From positions 264,041 to 300,083 of the forward strand of contig CM007340.1 in NCBI GenBank assembly GCA_000333855.2: a DNA stretch of 36,043 bases, given 5' to 3'. This document shows, in pieces, positions 9,501-20,600 of this stretch (within the stretch, counting starts at the first letter, position 1; each line of letters opens with the position of its first letter). The position numbers and the translations under genes are program-made. This DNA comes from Endotrypanum monterogeii (taxonomy: Eukaryota; Euglenozoa; Kinetoplastea; Trypanosomatida; Trypanosomatidae). The notes under the pieces are model-generated. The model searched no databases. It was not told the DNA's origin and saw nothing but the letters and a program-made list of their open reading frames with translations.

Positions 9501-11141
9501 CCGCCACAGCACCAACCACAGCAGCAGCAGCAGCAGTGCGTGAACGTCATCAGTACAATCCTCAACCCCCAGATGACTCGGTTCGCCCTCAACGGCGGCT
9601 ACCCGCACACAGGAAGAAGCCCAGCATATGACATGGCTGGCTGGACGGCAGCGCAGTCGAGAGGCGGACAGGCGCCACCGTATCCTGTATCAAGCCACAT
9701 TGATACTGCACCTAAAAAGGAGCACCTAAGCGAGGCCATGGGAACCCCCTCCGGCTTGGCATACGTGGCAGCAACACCCCTGTATCACGCCACTTGTGTC
9801 AACACAAAGCAAGGTGGTGTGGGGGTGAGCACATCAGCCTCATTTCCACAGCAGCAACAGCAACAGCAACAGACCCTTCGAGTTGCTGGCAAAAAATTAG
9901 CGCCGCCATCACCTCGGAGCGAGTTGAAATATATTTGGAAAAACGTTGAGGTACCCCGAGCGTCGAGACCTGTGGACGTAGCGCCATCTACCGTGCGGCA
10001 AAGCGGCAGCATATCTGCGACCTCTGGAGCGGGTGAGCGGTGCCCGTATGGCTGTGTCGGCATGAACCGGGGAGAGTTCGGCGCCTCGGTCGACTTTTTT
10101 TCGACCAAACAGTGTGACGGGTCGGCGGCTCAGAGACACGGTGATCCCAACTGGACTTGCTCACACAATGGTTCCTCCACCACCGGGGCAGGGGTAGAAA
10201 ACGCTGCTGTTCTACAAAGACTGATGCCGTGGTCGCTGAAGGATGCAACAGGGTGGGAATGCAGCGATGCCGACAGTGACGACACGGCAGAGAATCTTTT
10301 GCGCCGCACAAGACTTCTGGACGTCGGCGATGGTTACAAGAAGGCGTCCCCCTCCGGGGAGACGCATAACGTCAACAATTGCGAAGCTGGCAGCAGCAGA
10401 ACCGCGCCGCGGACGGTGCAAGAAGACACCCTCGTCGGCCACGCGGCCGATCGTGTATCAAATCCCCCACCTTCACCGAACGTCGACGCATCCATCTTTA
10501 ACATGTTGTTGGCGTCGGCATCGCACTCGCAGGAAAGCAAAACAGCAATCTCTGCCACATCCAGGGTGTGTCACCTACCCCCCTCGACTATCGCAAAGCC
10601 GTCCAAAGCCCCTCCAGTGGCACCTTTTCGAACCGATGGTGCCTTTCCTGTATATGTGGTTCAGCTCCCAGCTCCTTTGACGGAGCAACAGCGGCACCAG
10701 CTCCAGTCGCAGCAGCAACTCTCCACCATCCCACCGTCAGTGGCGACAGTGCCGTCATCGGGTAAGCCAATCTACTACACACTGCCCAACAGCGTCCCTT
10801 TTCTTTTTCAGCCAGGGCCGACGACAGGCAGGATGGCGGTCGCCTACGCACAGGCACCGTCGCTGCCTCCGGACAGCGAAGCCGCGACACCGTACGCAGT
10901 CGTGCCTCGGTTTCCACGATCACTTCAGCATCAACAGCAGCCGATACACGTCACACAGAAGAATGAAAATGTTGTGAGCATGTCTGACCCTAGCAGGCTG
11001 CAAGTGGCACAGGTCTCGGCACACACAAATGTCAGCTGGAACTGTCAGCACAGTTTTCTCCCCAGTGGTGTTGTCGAGCTCCCACATCTATTCACCAGCC
11101 ACCAAGGCAACCCGTTCCCGCGCAGGAACGGTTTGTTGTAG
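6513..11141 (+). CDS. Hypothetical protein, 1542 aa, possibly N-myristoylated
   Basis: I do not recognise a family. The frame opens with ATG at 6513, about 40-75 bases after plausible trans-splice acceptors, and ends in TAG. The N-terminus MGAVPSRE fits the N-myristoylation pattern (Gly2, small residue at 3, Ser6, not Pro at 7), so membrane attachment is possible. Two stretches look ordered and possibly conserved: about residues 190-440, with a Trp/Phe/Leu-rich helical character, and about 535-785, ending in a helical, charged part and a YVNQDGRKYALYESRYG segment. A poly-Ala run near residue 786 begins a long low-complexity C-terminal half rich in Ser, Asn, Gly, Pro and Gln, with Gln runs near 1000-1010 and 1112-1120. 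I see no transmembrane segment or catalytic motif. It is probably trypanosomatid-specific. The coding call is secure, the function is unknown, and the myristoylation is inference. Confidence 0.93.
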   Translation: MGAVPSRECTSLFSYFRGTYEVGMVPLTKHYFAADADTVTAAAGDQRSPRLAAHADTRSHMRKQLRQQLLLMRQDSAVLYANARDVENILKSMSQQKHGKNNGTRVFFTEKKNPSPEPSTVEASSAAGVSGTSADVRRDAHNNTGTSVQEANTTKAYSTGDCCNNGCESTSAADEMDGSAATADQPSSMQNLLTEYWSIMPDNNFTEEDLDRFLALVDATLFETNDDLLSSDPVFGSTAEASSTSRTKPFLPVPCALCLAYPDGKERDGAFSLDGRVINIIGYFGLMTREMQEALKVVKRLPSEVERRQQQQHEVGSASAPLVFLNTAILTSAGDRTLERVLVLAAVMLRQQFHTIGRRHLLQMKLEKLLREEKEEWPNFDSKMMNHLKLLLALPPRVDPKEPFFDPLLEFPLPNIPSSIYRPTQYINAVFNETSQNPNVPPRNSSLHPALSIITEDGHVPTGGVELGASPTGASSTADVPSASSPSIGPCGPDHGFRSENRFTSLKEGGGVSLAADAPATSPYAGHTLPLTQAEEDAITFALCRRMERMRVGMEAAGNNYSALKSLTENFAFLCCQIMLHPNLTSMELIELPALIETPLFKPAAFAMTAASTLDTAAAAVEKKVTATIPQATTSDPTNSQKVDQPSRPYLSPASAVLIKLDPRHVCQATMWASSFFHCPRLLPKGHWVKYKLKDECEQLRHVLQNKDMLIAHWRKTHVDQAEQYLGKHTARLLEHVRALQLETEEARALPAEYWKGKTLYVNQDGRKYALYESRYGTMLIGVRAFAAAAAAAANGCTTASTNNKEARAVSTKVAANSSAISFPNCSATLSAHEGLLNATAGILHSIDNDSGHGLANAPRSAGPQSMGVSGVRTGHSGVFGPNNGDGLSPINMKNGINIKVCHSRRGGGNIGDSDTVHPDTTPYVNHTANNSSGKNAYATAPFVRSQVFMSRSNDIHNSASYMDSNNRRQDGMVQLRASPLIPGYPVRVSSGYDMPPPQHQPQQQQQQCVNVISTILNPQMTRFALNGGYPHTGRSPAYDMAGWTAAQSRGGQAPPYPVSSHIDTAPKKEHLSEAMGTPSGLAYVAATPLYHATCVNTKQGGVGVSTSASFPQQQQQQQQTLRVAGKKLAPPSPRSELKYIWKNVEVPRASRPVDVAPSTVRQSGSISATSGAGERCPYGCVGMNRGEFGASVDFFSTKQCDGSAAQRHGDPNWTCSHNGSSTTGAGVENAAVLQRLMPWSLKDATGWECSDADSDDTAENLLRRTRLLDVGDGYKKASPSGETHNVNNCEAGSSRTAPRTVQEDTLVGHAADRVSNPPPSPNVDASIFNMLLASASHSQESKTAISATSRVCHLPPSTIAKPSKAPPVAPFRTDGAFPVYVVQLPAPLTEQQRHQLQSQQQLSTIPPSVATVPSSGKPIYYTLPNSVPFLFQPGPTTGRMAVAYAQAPSLPPDSEAATPYAVVPRFPRSLQHQQQPIHVTQKNENVVSMSDPSRLQVAQVSAHTNVSWNCQHSFLPSGVVELPHLFTSHQGNPFPRRNGLL
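9515..9537 (+). repeat. In-frame CAG repeat encoding a Gln run
   Basis: CAG triplets encode about six consecutive Gln inside the disordered part of the 1542-aa protein. A second CAG/CAA run lies at about 9850-9871. Confidence 0.85.
11112..11131 (+). other. Perfect 7-bp hairpin over the last codons of the first CDS
   Basis: CCGTTCC at 11112-11118 pairs exactly with GGAACGG at 11125-11131 across a 6-base loop, and two further A-T pairs are possible beyond one mismatch. It ends seven bases before the TAG stop at 11139-11141. It may be chance or may affect the mRNA 3' end. Confidence 0.5.
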
Positions 11142-11337
11142 GTGGTAGCGGAAGCAAAAGAACTCCGCTGCGGTTTGGCTCGTTCTGTATGCGAGCTCTC
11201 CCTTTTTTTTTTTATCCCTCCCTCCCCCCCCCCTCCCTTCCTAGACCCGATGCGGTGAAACAGGGGCCATAGCAAGGTGTTTTGTCGTCTAGAGAACAGA
11301 GACGATCATAACAACAACTCCCCATCGCAGTATGTAA

Positions 11338-11368
<31 letters not shown>

Positions 11369-12109
11369 CGTGCGTGTTTTTGTAGTACGCGAGTGAGATG
11401 GTTTTTTTTTTTTTACTGAGTATATCGATGTGGATGTCTGACGAGGTATACACCAAGAAAGAAATATACACATCTATATGTATTGTTATTATTCGTTTTT
11501 TTTTTCATTTTTCTGTCCTCAAGTCAGCTATTTGTTCTGGTCCTTGAGGTGTGCTTCTCCCCTCCTTTGTTCCTCTCCATTCAACTAAACAGGGGGAGAA
11601 ACAAAACGCATATTAATGCGTAGTTGTATCCCGCCCATTCTCTCTCCCCCCCCCCACCCACACACAGACAGACAGGCTTACATCATCGTCGGGGCGACAC
11701 CTTTTTTTTTTTTTGAACCCCTCATTTGCCACCACCCTCTTCCCCCTTTTTTTCAATTAATAAAATGAAGACCTGAAAATTTGTCTTCGACCCCTCCCGT
11801 CCCGTCCTGAAGATTATTTCATTCTACTTTTTCAGTTCCTCCTCTTTTTATTTTATTATATTTCCCGACGGATCGTGAGGGTTTTTGTTGCAGTCGCTTT
11901 CACCTTCCCTGCATAGGTGTGTGTGTGTGTGTGTGTGCGTGTGTCTGCCTTCAATGGCTTGTCCGCCTATTCCTTGGACCCCCTAGTCGCTGTCCCTGTC
12001 GATACGCACGCGTACTGGGCAGTTTCACTCTGTTTGTCTATTTTCTTTTTTTTTTGCGGGGGAAGCAGGTGGGAATGCCTTCCTCCCTTCCCATATATAT
12101 ATATATATA

Positions 12110-12326
12110 NNNNNNNNNNNNNNNNNNNNNNNNNNNNNNNNNNNNNNNNNNNNNNNNNNNNNNNNNNNNNNNNNNNNNNNNNNNNNNNNNNNNNNNNNNN
12201 NNNNNNNNNNNNNNNNNNNNNNNNNNNNNNNNNNNNNNNNNNNNNNNNNNNNNNNNNNNNNNNNNNNNNNNNNNNNNNNNNNNNNNNNNNNNNNNNNNNN
12301 NNNNNNNNNNNNNNNNNNNNNNNNNN
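12110..12326. other. Assembly gap (217 N)
   Basis: A run of 217 N begins directly after a (TA)n array. After it, a CTC-rich bridge of ten bases is followed by another (TA)n array. The gap therefore probably sits in TA-rich repeat that collapsed or could not be bridged, and its true length may differ from 217. Confidence 0.99.
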
Positions 12327-12334
12327 CTCCTCCT

Positions 12335-12336
<2 letters not shown>

Positions 12337-12371
<35 letters not shown>
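12337..12371. repeat. (AT)n array next to the gap
   Basis: AT repeat of about 35 bases, probably a continuation of the array that breaks off at 12109. Confidence 0.9.
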
Positions 12372-12374
<3 letters not shown>

Positions 12375-13222
12375 TATTTATTTATACACCTTCGCCCCTT
12401 CTCCTCCCTTCTCACTCCCCCCCTTTTTTTTCATAATACGGAATTGAGTCCGTGGCGCAGACACACACGCGCACGCGAACTGTTGTGGAAACGGTCAAAT
12501 AATAATAAAAAAACGGGTGAAGGAACAAAAAAAAAACAAAAAACACACAAAGTAAATAAGTAAATATCGCCGGTGATGAATAAAGTGATCAGGGTGTCAT
12601 CCCCAAAGGGGAGAAAAAAAAAAAAAGAGTGATGTCGAGGACGAACCCTCACTCTTCCGTTGTCACTCTCTGTCCTGACCGCCCTCCCCCATTGTTGGGA
12701 GATAAGATGGGGGAACGCAAAGATTTCCCAACGATGGACGAATACATACAGCCACTTTCCCCTATGCATTGCTGACATCCCTGCTTCTTCTCTCATCCCC
12801 CATTGCTCCACTATCTTGTCCTCCTTTGGTCGGGGTGCGTTTATCTGAGTTCCCCTCCCTTGCTCCCTCAACCCCCGCACACACACAAACCCGCGCATCA
12901 ACACACCTTTAAATATATTTTCATATTCATACATATACATTAATATATATCTCCTAGGTGTGGTTTCAGAGCGTTTTTTTTTTTTCCCCGCCTCATCGAA
13001 GTCTATCGCTCTCGCCACTCCGCTGTGTCCACCACGCTCCTCTCCAGTTCGCCTTCTCTAGGTTGCTGTCCCTCGTCTCATGAGTCACCAATTCACGCCA
13101 TCAGGTTATAAAATATATTTTGTATGTCTTTTTTTTTTTTGCTACCAACGCAAGCGAAAGACTAGAGTTCACACACCAAAAACGTAGCGTCTCTGTGAAT
13201 CGCCGATCTTCTCCTCCCCCCT

Positions 13223-13225
<3 letters not shown>

Positions 13226-13259
<34 letters not shown>
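13226..13259. repeat. (TA)n array
   Basis: TA repeat of about 34 bases, one of the longest uninterrupted arrays in the window. Confidence 0.9.
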
Positions 13260-13264
<5 letters not shown>

Positions 13265-14012
13265 TTACGCGTATGTATGTATGTAAATAATTGTGTATTT
13301 CAGATCATTGTCACCGCATCACATCAGTCTACGTGTTTTTTCTCTTCTCCCCCCCCCCCTTTTCTCCCCCTCCCCTCTGTCTTCCACCTACACAACTTTC
13401 TGTATCTCTTTGTGCTCGTGTGTATATCTGTGAGAGTTTTGGTGTTTCAGTGCTTTCTCGCGTATCGCGTATCGCTCGTATTTTTTTTCCTATTTTCTAC
13501 TTCTCCTAGACTACCAGCTGTCTTTGGCTTTGTGTGTCGGTGAAGTTCAACTGGGGGTCCGCTTCTCGCCTCTCATTTTTTTTTTTTTTGACTGTTGTGG
13601 CTCCCACGCTTTCTCTCTATTTTTTGTTGTTGCTCGCTCGTGTGTGGGGGGGGTGCGTGTGTGGGTGTTTTGAGAGAGAGTGGTGGCACCCAGTGTTGTT
13701 TTTTGCTTTGTTTTGAGGGAGAGGGAGGGGGTGTTTCGGGTTGTGAGTTTGGGTGCTCTTGTATATTTATTTAAATGCACATCTGTGCGTGGACAACTCT
13801 GAACCCTCCATCGATATTTACCCTCCTTGCGCTCCTCCTTTTTTTTTTTCTGTCCTCCCCGACCCCTCCCCCCATTCCTCGATATATATATATATATACA
13901 TATATATACATACACACTCGCATCCTCTTGGTCCACACTCCCTCTCCTCTTTTTCTATTGTTTCTCTTAACTTGCAACTGTGGGCACCAGTCCTGTTTAT
14001 TTTTGTAAGCGC

Positions 14013-14013
<1 letters not shown>

Positions 14014-14049
<36 letters not shown>
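14014..14049. repeat. (TG)n array
   Basis: TG repeat of about 36 bases in non-coding DNA, able in principle to adopt Z-DNA. Confidence 0.9.
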
Positions 14050-14050
<1 letters not shown>

Positions 14051-14192
14051 ACTCTTAGTGTCGTGATCGAAGCGTAACCCAACCACCACCACCAACGGTC
14101 CCTCCCTTCACCTCTGCGGTTGTCTGCGTGTGCGTGTCTGTGTATAATTGTAGAGAAAGTGAGGGCAGTGAACTTGCATCTCCCTTCCCGTC

Positions 14193-14230
<38 letters not shown>
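14193..14230. repeat. Compound (TA)n-(TG)n array
   Basis: About 23 bases of TA repeat run directly into about 16 bases of TG repeat. The same compound order occurs at 11339-11368 and 26839-26887. Confidence 0.9.
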
Positions 14231-14529
14231 GTATGTATCTTGATTTTTCATGCCCAGGTATTGCTTTTTTTTTTTTCTTGCTGTCCTCGTTTAACATCGA
14301 CAAATCATCTGCACCGTCATCAAAAATATATTTTTTTCTCTGATTTTTTTTTTACCGAATACAAGTGAACGTATTTGAGGGCGTGTGTGTGTGTATCTCT
14401 GTGTGGTTATCCGTAGTGTACATACACAGCCTCGAGCAATAAAAAAAAAGGGCGGTAAAGACGGGCTCCAGCCCCATAGACACATACAGATATATTTATA
14501 TGCACGCTACATTTGTAAATAAGTGGTGT

Positions 14530-14572
14530 GCCCTCCCCTCTCCTTCCCTCCCTCCCCCCCCCCTTCTTTTAG
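14530..14572 (+). promoter_or_regulatory. Polypyrimidine tract and spliced-leader acceptor for the cNBD gene
   Basis: An almost pure pyrimidine run (about 14531-14570) ends in TTTTAG, with AG at 14571-14572. This is the clearest trans-splice acceptor upstream of the ATG at 14694 and gives a 5' UTR of about 121 bases containing an ATATC/AT repeat. Confidence 0.75.
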
Positions 14573-14596
14573 TATTGCTGTAGGCGTCTGCTTTTG

Positions 14597-14642
14597 ATAT
14601 CATATCATATCATATCATATATATATATATATATATATATAT
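14597..14642. repeat. (ATATC)4 followed by (AT)n in the 5' UTR
   Basis: Four tandem ATATC pentamers at 14597-14616 pass into an AT dinucleotide array ending at 14642. The array lies between the predicted acceptor (14572) and the start codon (14694), so it would be in the mature 5' UTR. Confidence 0.85.
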
Positions 14643-14693
14643 TATCGACGTGGCGAGCTCGTGGACATCTTCATCTTGTCTAGAGAAGGTAAC

Positions 14694-17600
14694 ATGTCCA
14701 CTTGCCCCTCGCCCACGAAGGAGAGCAGCAGCGATGATGATATTTTTACCCAACGGATGGAGTTTACGCAGCCGAAATGTGGCCCTCCGCCTTCATTCCC
14801 TTGTACTGTGGAGTGCACATCGACGACTGCTTGTGATGAAGTGACGTCTGTATCGGAGAGCGGCCCACCTCCCATGACCCGCGAGGCGAAGAGGGCGGTG
14901 TCATCTGCGGTCGACAAAAACTCGAACCAGAAAGATTTGCCGTTGCCAGATGCGGCTTCTCTTGTGGCATCCGAACAGAGCGTCCTGCATCCATTGCACA
15001 AGAGCGTCCACGTAGACCCCAAGGTGAAAGGAATCCACGATGAGTTGGAAGCACAGCAACGACAGCCCCGCTGTTCGAAGGTAGCTGAACCCCGATCAAG
15101 CGCTGACTCACTGGGTACCACCACCGATCTAACAGGAGAGCCAACACAACCACAAGAGCACCCCGTTACGCACCCTATCTCCAAATTTCCGTTAGCACCA
15201 TTCGATTCCCATTGCCTGTCTGGCTCGCCACAACGTGCCTCAACACCACCAGTGAGCGCAGTCGTCCTTGGAAGCCCCGCGCGGCAGCCAGGCGCGTCGG
15301 CACTGTCGACACCCACGGGCATGGAGACAGCCGGTCGCAGAGGAAGCGTTGCTCATCGACAGCGGCCGCGCAGCACCGCCACCACCCCCTTACGTGAACC
15401 TTCATCGCTCTCGGCGGCGCCTGTAGCGAGTTGCGTCGACACTCGGCTTCTGAGCGATGAGGCCTATCTCGATATGTTCCACATCCCAGCCCTCGTTGCT
15501 CAGCTTTCACTGTCGCTGATGGCAGCCAAGCCACCCGACCTGCGTGCCTTCACCCGTGACTGGCTGGCGGACCGCCTCGTCAGTGAAGATGACCATACAT
15601 ACGTGGAAAGCGTAAACAGTGGCACCGACGTCCGTCAGCAGGGTAGCCAGTCGCCCCCAGGCAACACACACACCATGACGCGCTCGGCGGGGCTACACAG
15701 CGGCCCCAGCCTTGTCATCCAGGGAAGAAGGTGCGGTGCGAAACCTAGCATGGCGTGTGGTGGGGGCACACAAAGATTGCGCTCTGGACAAGCTTCGTCG
15801 CGCCAGCGTCGCCAAAAGCACCCTCTGCGTCCTCGCCTCCGGCCTGCAATATCGGATATGCACGAGGCGAGTGATAGCGCAAACAAAACATCCGTCATCT
15901 CTTACGGTAGCGACGACGACGAAGACGGCGGTTGCGGCGAGAAAAAATGCGCCGCGTCGACCGGTCAGCCTACGTTGATCGTTCACTCAAAACAAATCAC
16001 TTCCTCGCTGAGTCTCTCGAATTTGGTGAAGAGCGCTTGTGGTGAGTGCAATCCATGTCATCTCGAGGCTGAAGATGCGGGTGAGCAGCGCAGAGCACAA
16101 GAGACGTTTGCAACCACCCAACAAGGCCGTATGGGTCAGGTGGGCAAATCTTGGCGTTTAGCTGTAGAGTCCGTTCCCTCGACGAGCAGCACAAGCGTGA
16201 GCGCCGACGGTGGCTCGTCTGCGTGGGCCTCGCTTTCAGCGGCGGCAGCGCCCCACCGCAGAAGGGTCGGCGCGCACCGACACCCACAAGTCACAGAGCA
16301 AGAATCGAGCCGGTCGACACGGCAGACGGGAGGAGAAAACGGAGTGTCGGGTGCAGCTGCGCTGGGCAGCCTTCCAATCCCCGAAACGCCCTTATCTGTC
16401 TCCGAGTCTTCGCTACTGTCATCACCATCCACTCCTGCTGGTTCCAACCCCCCCGGGAGCGGCGACGTGGAGTTGGCAGGCGTTGATGCGCGCTCGCAGC
16501 CGACAACCCCGAACGACTGTTCGTCCTCTTCAAGTAGCAACCGTCCATTGTCGCACAGCGGAATACCAACAAGAGGCGAGGTCAACATCGAAGCGTCGAC
16601 GGCCTCGATGACGCATGGAACACCTGATAACAGGCGCGAAAAAAACAAAAGCCTAACCAGCTCATGTACAGTCGATACTGTGTTCACCTCTGTTGCAGAG
16701 TCGGGAAAAACAGGACACGTGGACTTTCGAAACGAAAGTGCCAGCAGCAGCGGTGCCGATCAACACTACGCGAGCGATCGGGGCATTCTTACCACCTCGG
16801 TGCCGAGCGCATCTACAGTTGCCTTAGTGTCAATTGCTTTCGGCATGAGCGCGGAGGAAAATCCCATCCTCGCTGCACAGGAGCAAGGAACGTCAGATAA
16901 AGAAGTCGATCGAATGACGCTGAGAACTGCGGAGGTAGAGCTGGGGAACAATGATCCTCATCAAACCCACAAGGGAAATACCGGAACCTCCGTCGCTACA
17001 TCTTCAAGTACTCAAGCAGACTCTAAGCGCGACGTGACCCGAGGGGAAGAATCGGTAGTCTGTGCAAGTGACGACGGTGAAGTCCAACAGGTGAACCCTC
17101 ATGACCAAAGCTCTGCAACTGGGTCACCCGCCCCCACAAGGAGCTCAAGCCATGAAGACGAGAACGATGCAGCCCAGGAAAACGGCAACGAAGGTGGCAA
17201 CAGCGACATCAACTTTGCCATCTTTGTTCCCATACTCGCAGTAGATACAACAACAAACGAAGTCATTGACTACCGCGTTTCTGGGGTACCGCCGCCATCA
17301 CCACCATTTCTCCCCGTAGCGGGGTGTGTGACTGGTGCACCGTCATCCTCAGCCACCTCCAGTGCAGGTGGGATCGGAAGCGGACACCCAGCGCAAGGCC
17401 ACACTCCGGCGGCGGTCATGCCACCATCGGGCTTTCCTGCACATGGAACGCGACCCGTCTCCACTACCTTTAATGTCCTGCCCACGCCGATGCTCGCAGA
17501 CTTGGTCGGAGGTGCGGGGATTACCAACGCCAGCTTTGCCCGTCGGGGTGTGCCCAACACCAGCTTCAGTCGGCGCTCTGCCAATGTCACCAGCGCAGCA

Positions 17601-20600
17601 ACTCGTTACGCTGACCCGGCAGCTGCTGCGGTGGGGTGGCACTCGCCATCATCAACGCCGTTCATTACGCCCCGTGCACTTGCCGAGCTGCCCGTAGCTG
17701 TGGGTAGTGGGGCCGGTGTTTTTGACGAAAGACTCCCAACAGGTATACAGACTCTGACCTTCCGGAGGTCGAGTGCAACTCTTTCTGTGTGTCCAACTGG
17801 ATCGGAAGCTTGTACTCGGACGAGCGGGACCGCCGGAATCGTCGCAGGAGGCACCTCCGTGTTGGACAGCAAGTCATTGCAGACCAGCCATGTGACTGAT
17901 GCCAGTATCGCCACCCTGCACGGATGCTCCAAGGGAGAAGCGAACCGGCCCGTTCGGCTGGCTGAGGACGCTGCAGGATCGGCGACGGCATTCTCTGCGA
18001 CCCCCTCGCCACTCTCTACGGAGATGAAGCGAGAGTCAGCGCGTCGACTCGGCAAGCTGCTCGACCAGCTGCCCTCAGGTAAATACGCCGCTGCCATTGT
18101 ATTTTTGGAAGGCCTTATCAGCAGCAGCGGTGGTGACAGCGATGTAACCGGGACTCCAGAGACGGCTGCGATCAGCATGATCACCAGCATGAGCGACGCT
18201 TCAAACTGCAGTCACGGTCTCTTCAAAATAACAAAAGGAGCGGCCGACGTGGGCCTTGAGGGCCGGGGCCCGTCAGGTGAAGGACAATCACCGCTCATGG
18301 GGCTGCACACTTCAGGACGGTTGTGGGTAGGTGCGCATGGGCGAGAAACGAGTCCGACAGCCCTGCCACCGAACTTGGCACGCCTCGGTAACCGTGGAGG
18401 TGAGACGGGGCCTGTCTTGGTAGCAAGCGGCTCCAACGAGGGTGGCGTCGCTCTGTCGGGCGGCGTGAGTCGAGCGCCAGAGGACCCGATCTCTCCCCCC
18501 GTTTCCAGGGTTGATTCCGCATCAGTGGAGGCGTTGGTGCGGGATGCCCTCAGCCAGAGTGTTCTCCAATCACTTTCTCCAGCACGCGAGGAGGTATCTC
18601 GCCCCGCACCTTCGCTTTCTGTGGGTGTCGAGGTCTCTGCGCGGGGTGTCAGCGACAGCACCGGTGGTGACGAGAACCAGAGGTCGCCGTCCTCAGTGCG
18701 AGAAGACTCACGTAAAGAAGGAGCGAGCAAGACTGCTGCAGCGACGACACGTACGGTACCGTCGCCAGTGAGCTTACCTGTCTCGACTGTTTTTGGCAAC
18801 CGCCGCGACGGACTCATCTCGAACTCCTTTTCGTGTGACCTACAGCAGGGCAGCTTGTCCTTGTCTAGGAAGTTGTCCGATGCCGATGCGACACCCGTGG
18901 CTCATCACGCCTTTTCTTCACCGCCACCCGACAGAGGGGCCTTCAACTCCGCTGTAACGCCTACACAACAGCAGCAGCAGCAACATCTGGTGGCCAGAGA
19001 AGCGACCGAGGAGCATCGTGACATTAATACCTCCCTGCCCCCTTCGCTCCCTACACCGGAGTCGGCACCCTCTTCGAACAATTCGGGCCCCACCCTGAGC
19101 GAAGTCCCCCTGGCGAGGCCTCCGTCCAAAGAAGAGGCCGCACCTGATGAAGACCACAGCCACAGCGCGATCACACACCTGCAAGAACCATCTCAACAGG
19201 GGGCTTTGCGACACGGCCTCTTCACCTCGTCGACCGTTCCCCCTGCTGAGACTCACAACAAGCTTACCTCGTCCCTGAACCCCAATGCTGAAGTCGAGGG
19301 CTGCACTGCAACCTTTCCAGTAACAGCCCTTACCTACCCCATGGAGCTCCCGTTGTTGGGCGGAATCGCATCATCGAGTCCAGCAAAGGGCATACAGGCA
19401 AGTCCTGACACTGGCGATGAAAATACTATGACGCATCTAGATCTGGGTGGTGGGAATAGCGACGCCGGCAGCAACCTTGACGTATGTGCGAACGAGGGAA
19501 TGTCCCACACACAGGTCGGCCCCGATGGGCAGAATGGCCTGGCCGAGGAGAGTGTTAGCCCGACTATGGAGCATCAGCGAGCAGTGGAGTCTGCGGCTCT
19601 GCTCAGTATCACGGAGTCGCTCCCCAACTCCAGTACCGGTGGGGGCGGTGGTAGTCAAAGCACTGACAGTTACCTGCGCGAGCACCAGGAAGGATGGCGC
19701 CACCACGCACGCACTACGTGTGAGGCCAGCGACATCAACATGCTAGGACACTCGCTGGAGACCTTTGAAGACACCCACCTTTCCGGCTCAGCTGCTCCAA
19801 CGACTATCCGAGAACGACCCGGGCGCGGTCAACGACAATGCCCTACCGCTGCCAAATTTTCCTCAGCACCGCCAAAGGCAATCAAAGGGGTCGTGGGATG
19901 GGGAGATGTCGTGTCCGACTCGCCGGCCCCTAATCCTGACTCGGAGTGCACGCAAAGCGCAGGCGATGAGGTGGGGTTTGACAACGTCGACCTCGGCGGC
20001 ACGTTGCGCAGAGCAGTGGCTCTCGCCGCTGTTGCTGGCACTAACTCTGAGCGAAAGACGTCTGATGCACACACGGAGGATAAGTATTGTGAAGGCAAAG
20101 GTATCATTCGCAGCAGCAGCAGCATGGTCTCAGACCGCCTTACGGGCCACTCCATCACTTCGGAGGGCGGTATATTGGGAAGAGATGTTGTCGCGTCAGA
20201 AAAGCGATCTGCAGCAGGACCACTGGCTCTTGAAACACCGAAACACCTCCTCCATACCACGAAACCCACGGATACGGCCCCCCGCGCCTTCGACACTTCA
20301 GAACCTTCGGAGTCGCCTCTGGTCACGTCATCCGTCGTGGTCGCCATGAACTCGTTTTTCTCCCGCGAAGATCAAATTGTGCTGGAAGAGGTAAATGTAG
20401 TTCGGGAGGTCGTGGCAAACTACGACGCCTTCGCCGCCTTAGATGAGACCCAGCTGGAGACGCTGGTGCGAACCATGACGCGGGTGGAGCTGCAGCGCGG
20501 TGCTACGGTGGTGTGTGAGGGCGATCAAACACTGCTGCAGCTGTTGTTCGTCATATCTGGCAAGCTGGCAGTTTCGCGCCGAGGGCTTGTCACCCGTACA

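Larger units (their letters stand above)
11142..14693. other. 3.5 kb spacer with simple repeats and an assembly gap
   Basis: This holds the 3' UTR of the preceding gene and the 5' leader of the next, with no credible gene on either strand. (TA)n arrays lie at about 11339-11355, 12093-12109, 12337-12371, 13226-13259, 13882-13911 and 14193-14215. (GT)n arrays lie at about 11355-11368, 11917-11938, 14014-14049 and 14215-14230. An island of more complex sequence at about 12560-12900 carries two small inverted repeats but no recognised RNA gene. The open frames here are repeat translations. Confidence 0.75.

Noticed and set aside
12431..13018. Minus-strand open frame of 195 codons in the large spacer
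   Set aside because: It contains Phe and Tyr runs from poly-T and TA repeats, has no recognisable motif and no polypyrimidine/AG on the minus strand in a convincing place.
14661..14693. Earlier GTG start for the cNBD protein
   Set aside because: Trypanosomatid genes start with ATG. The first in-frame ATG after the acceptor is 14694.
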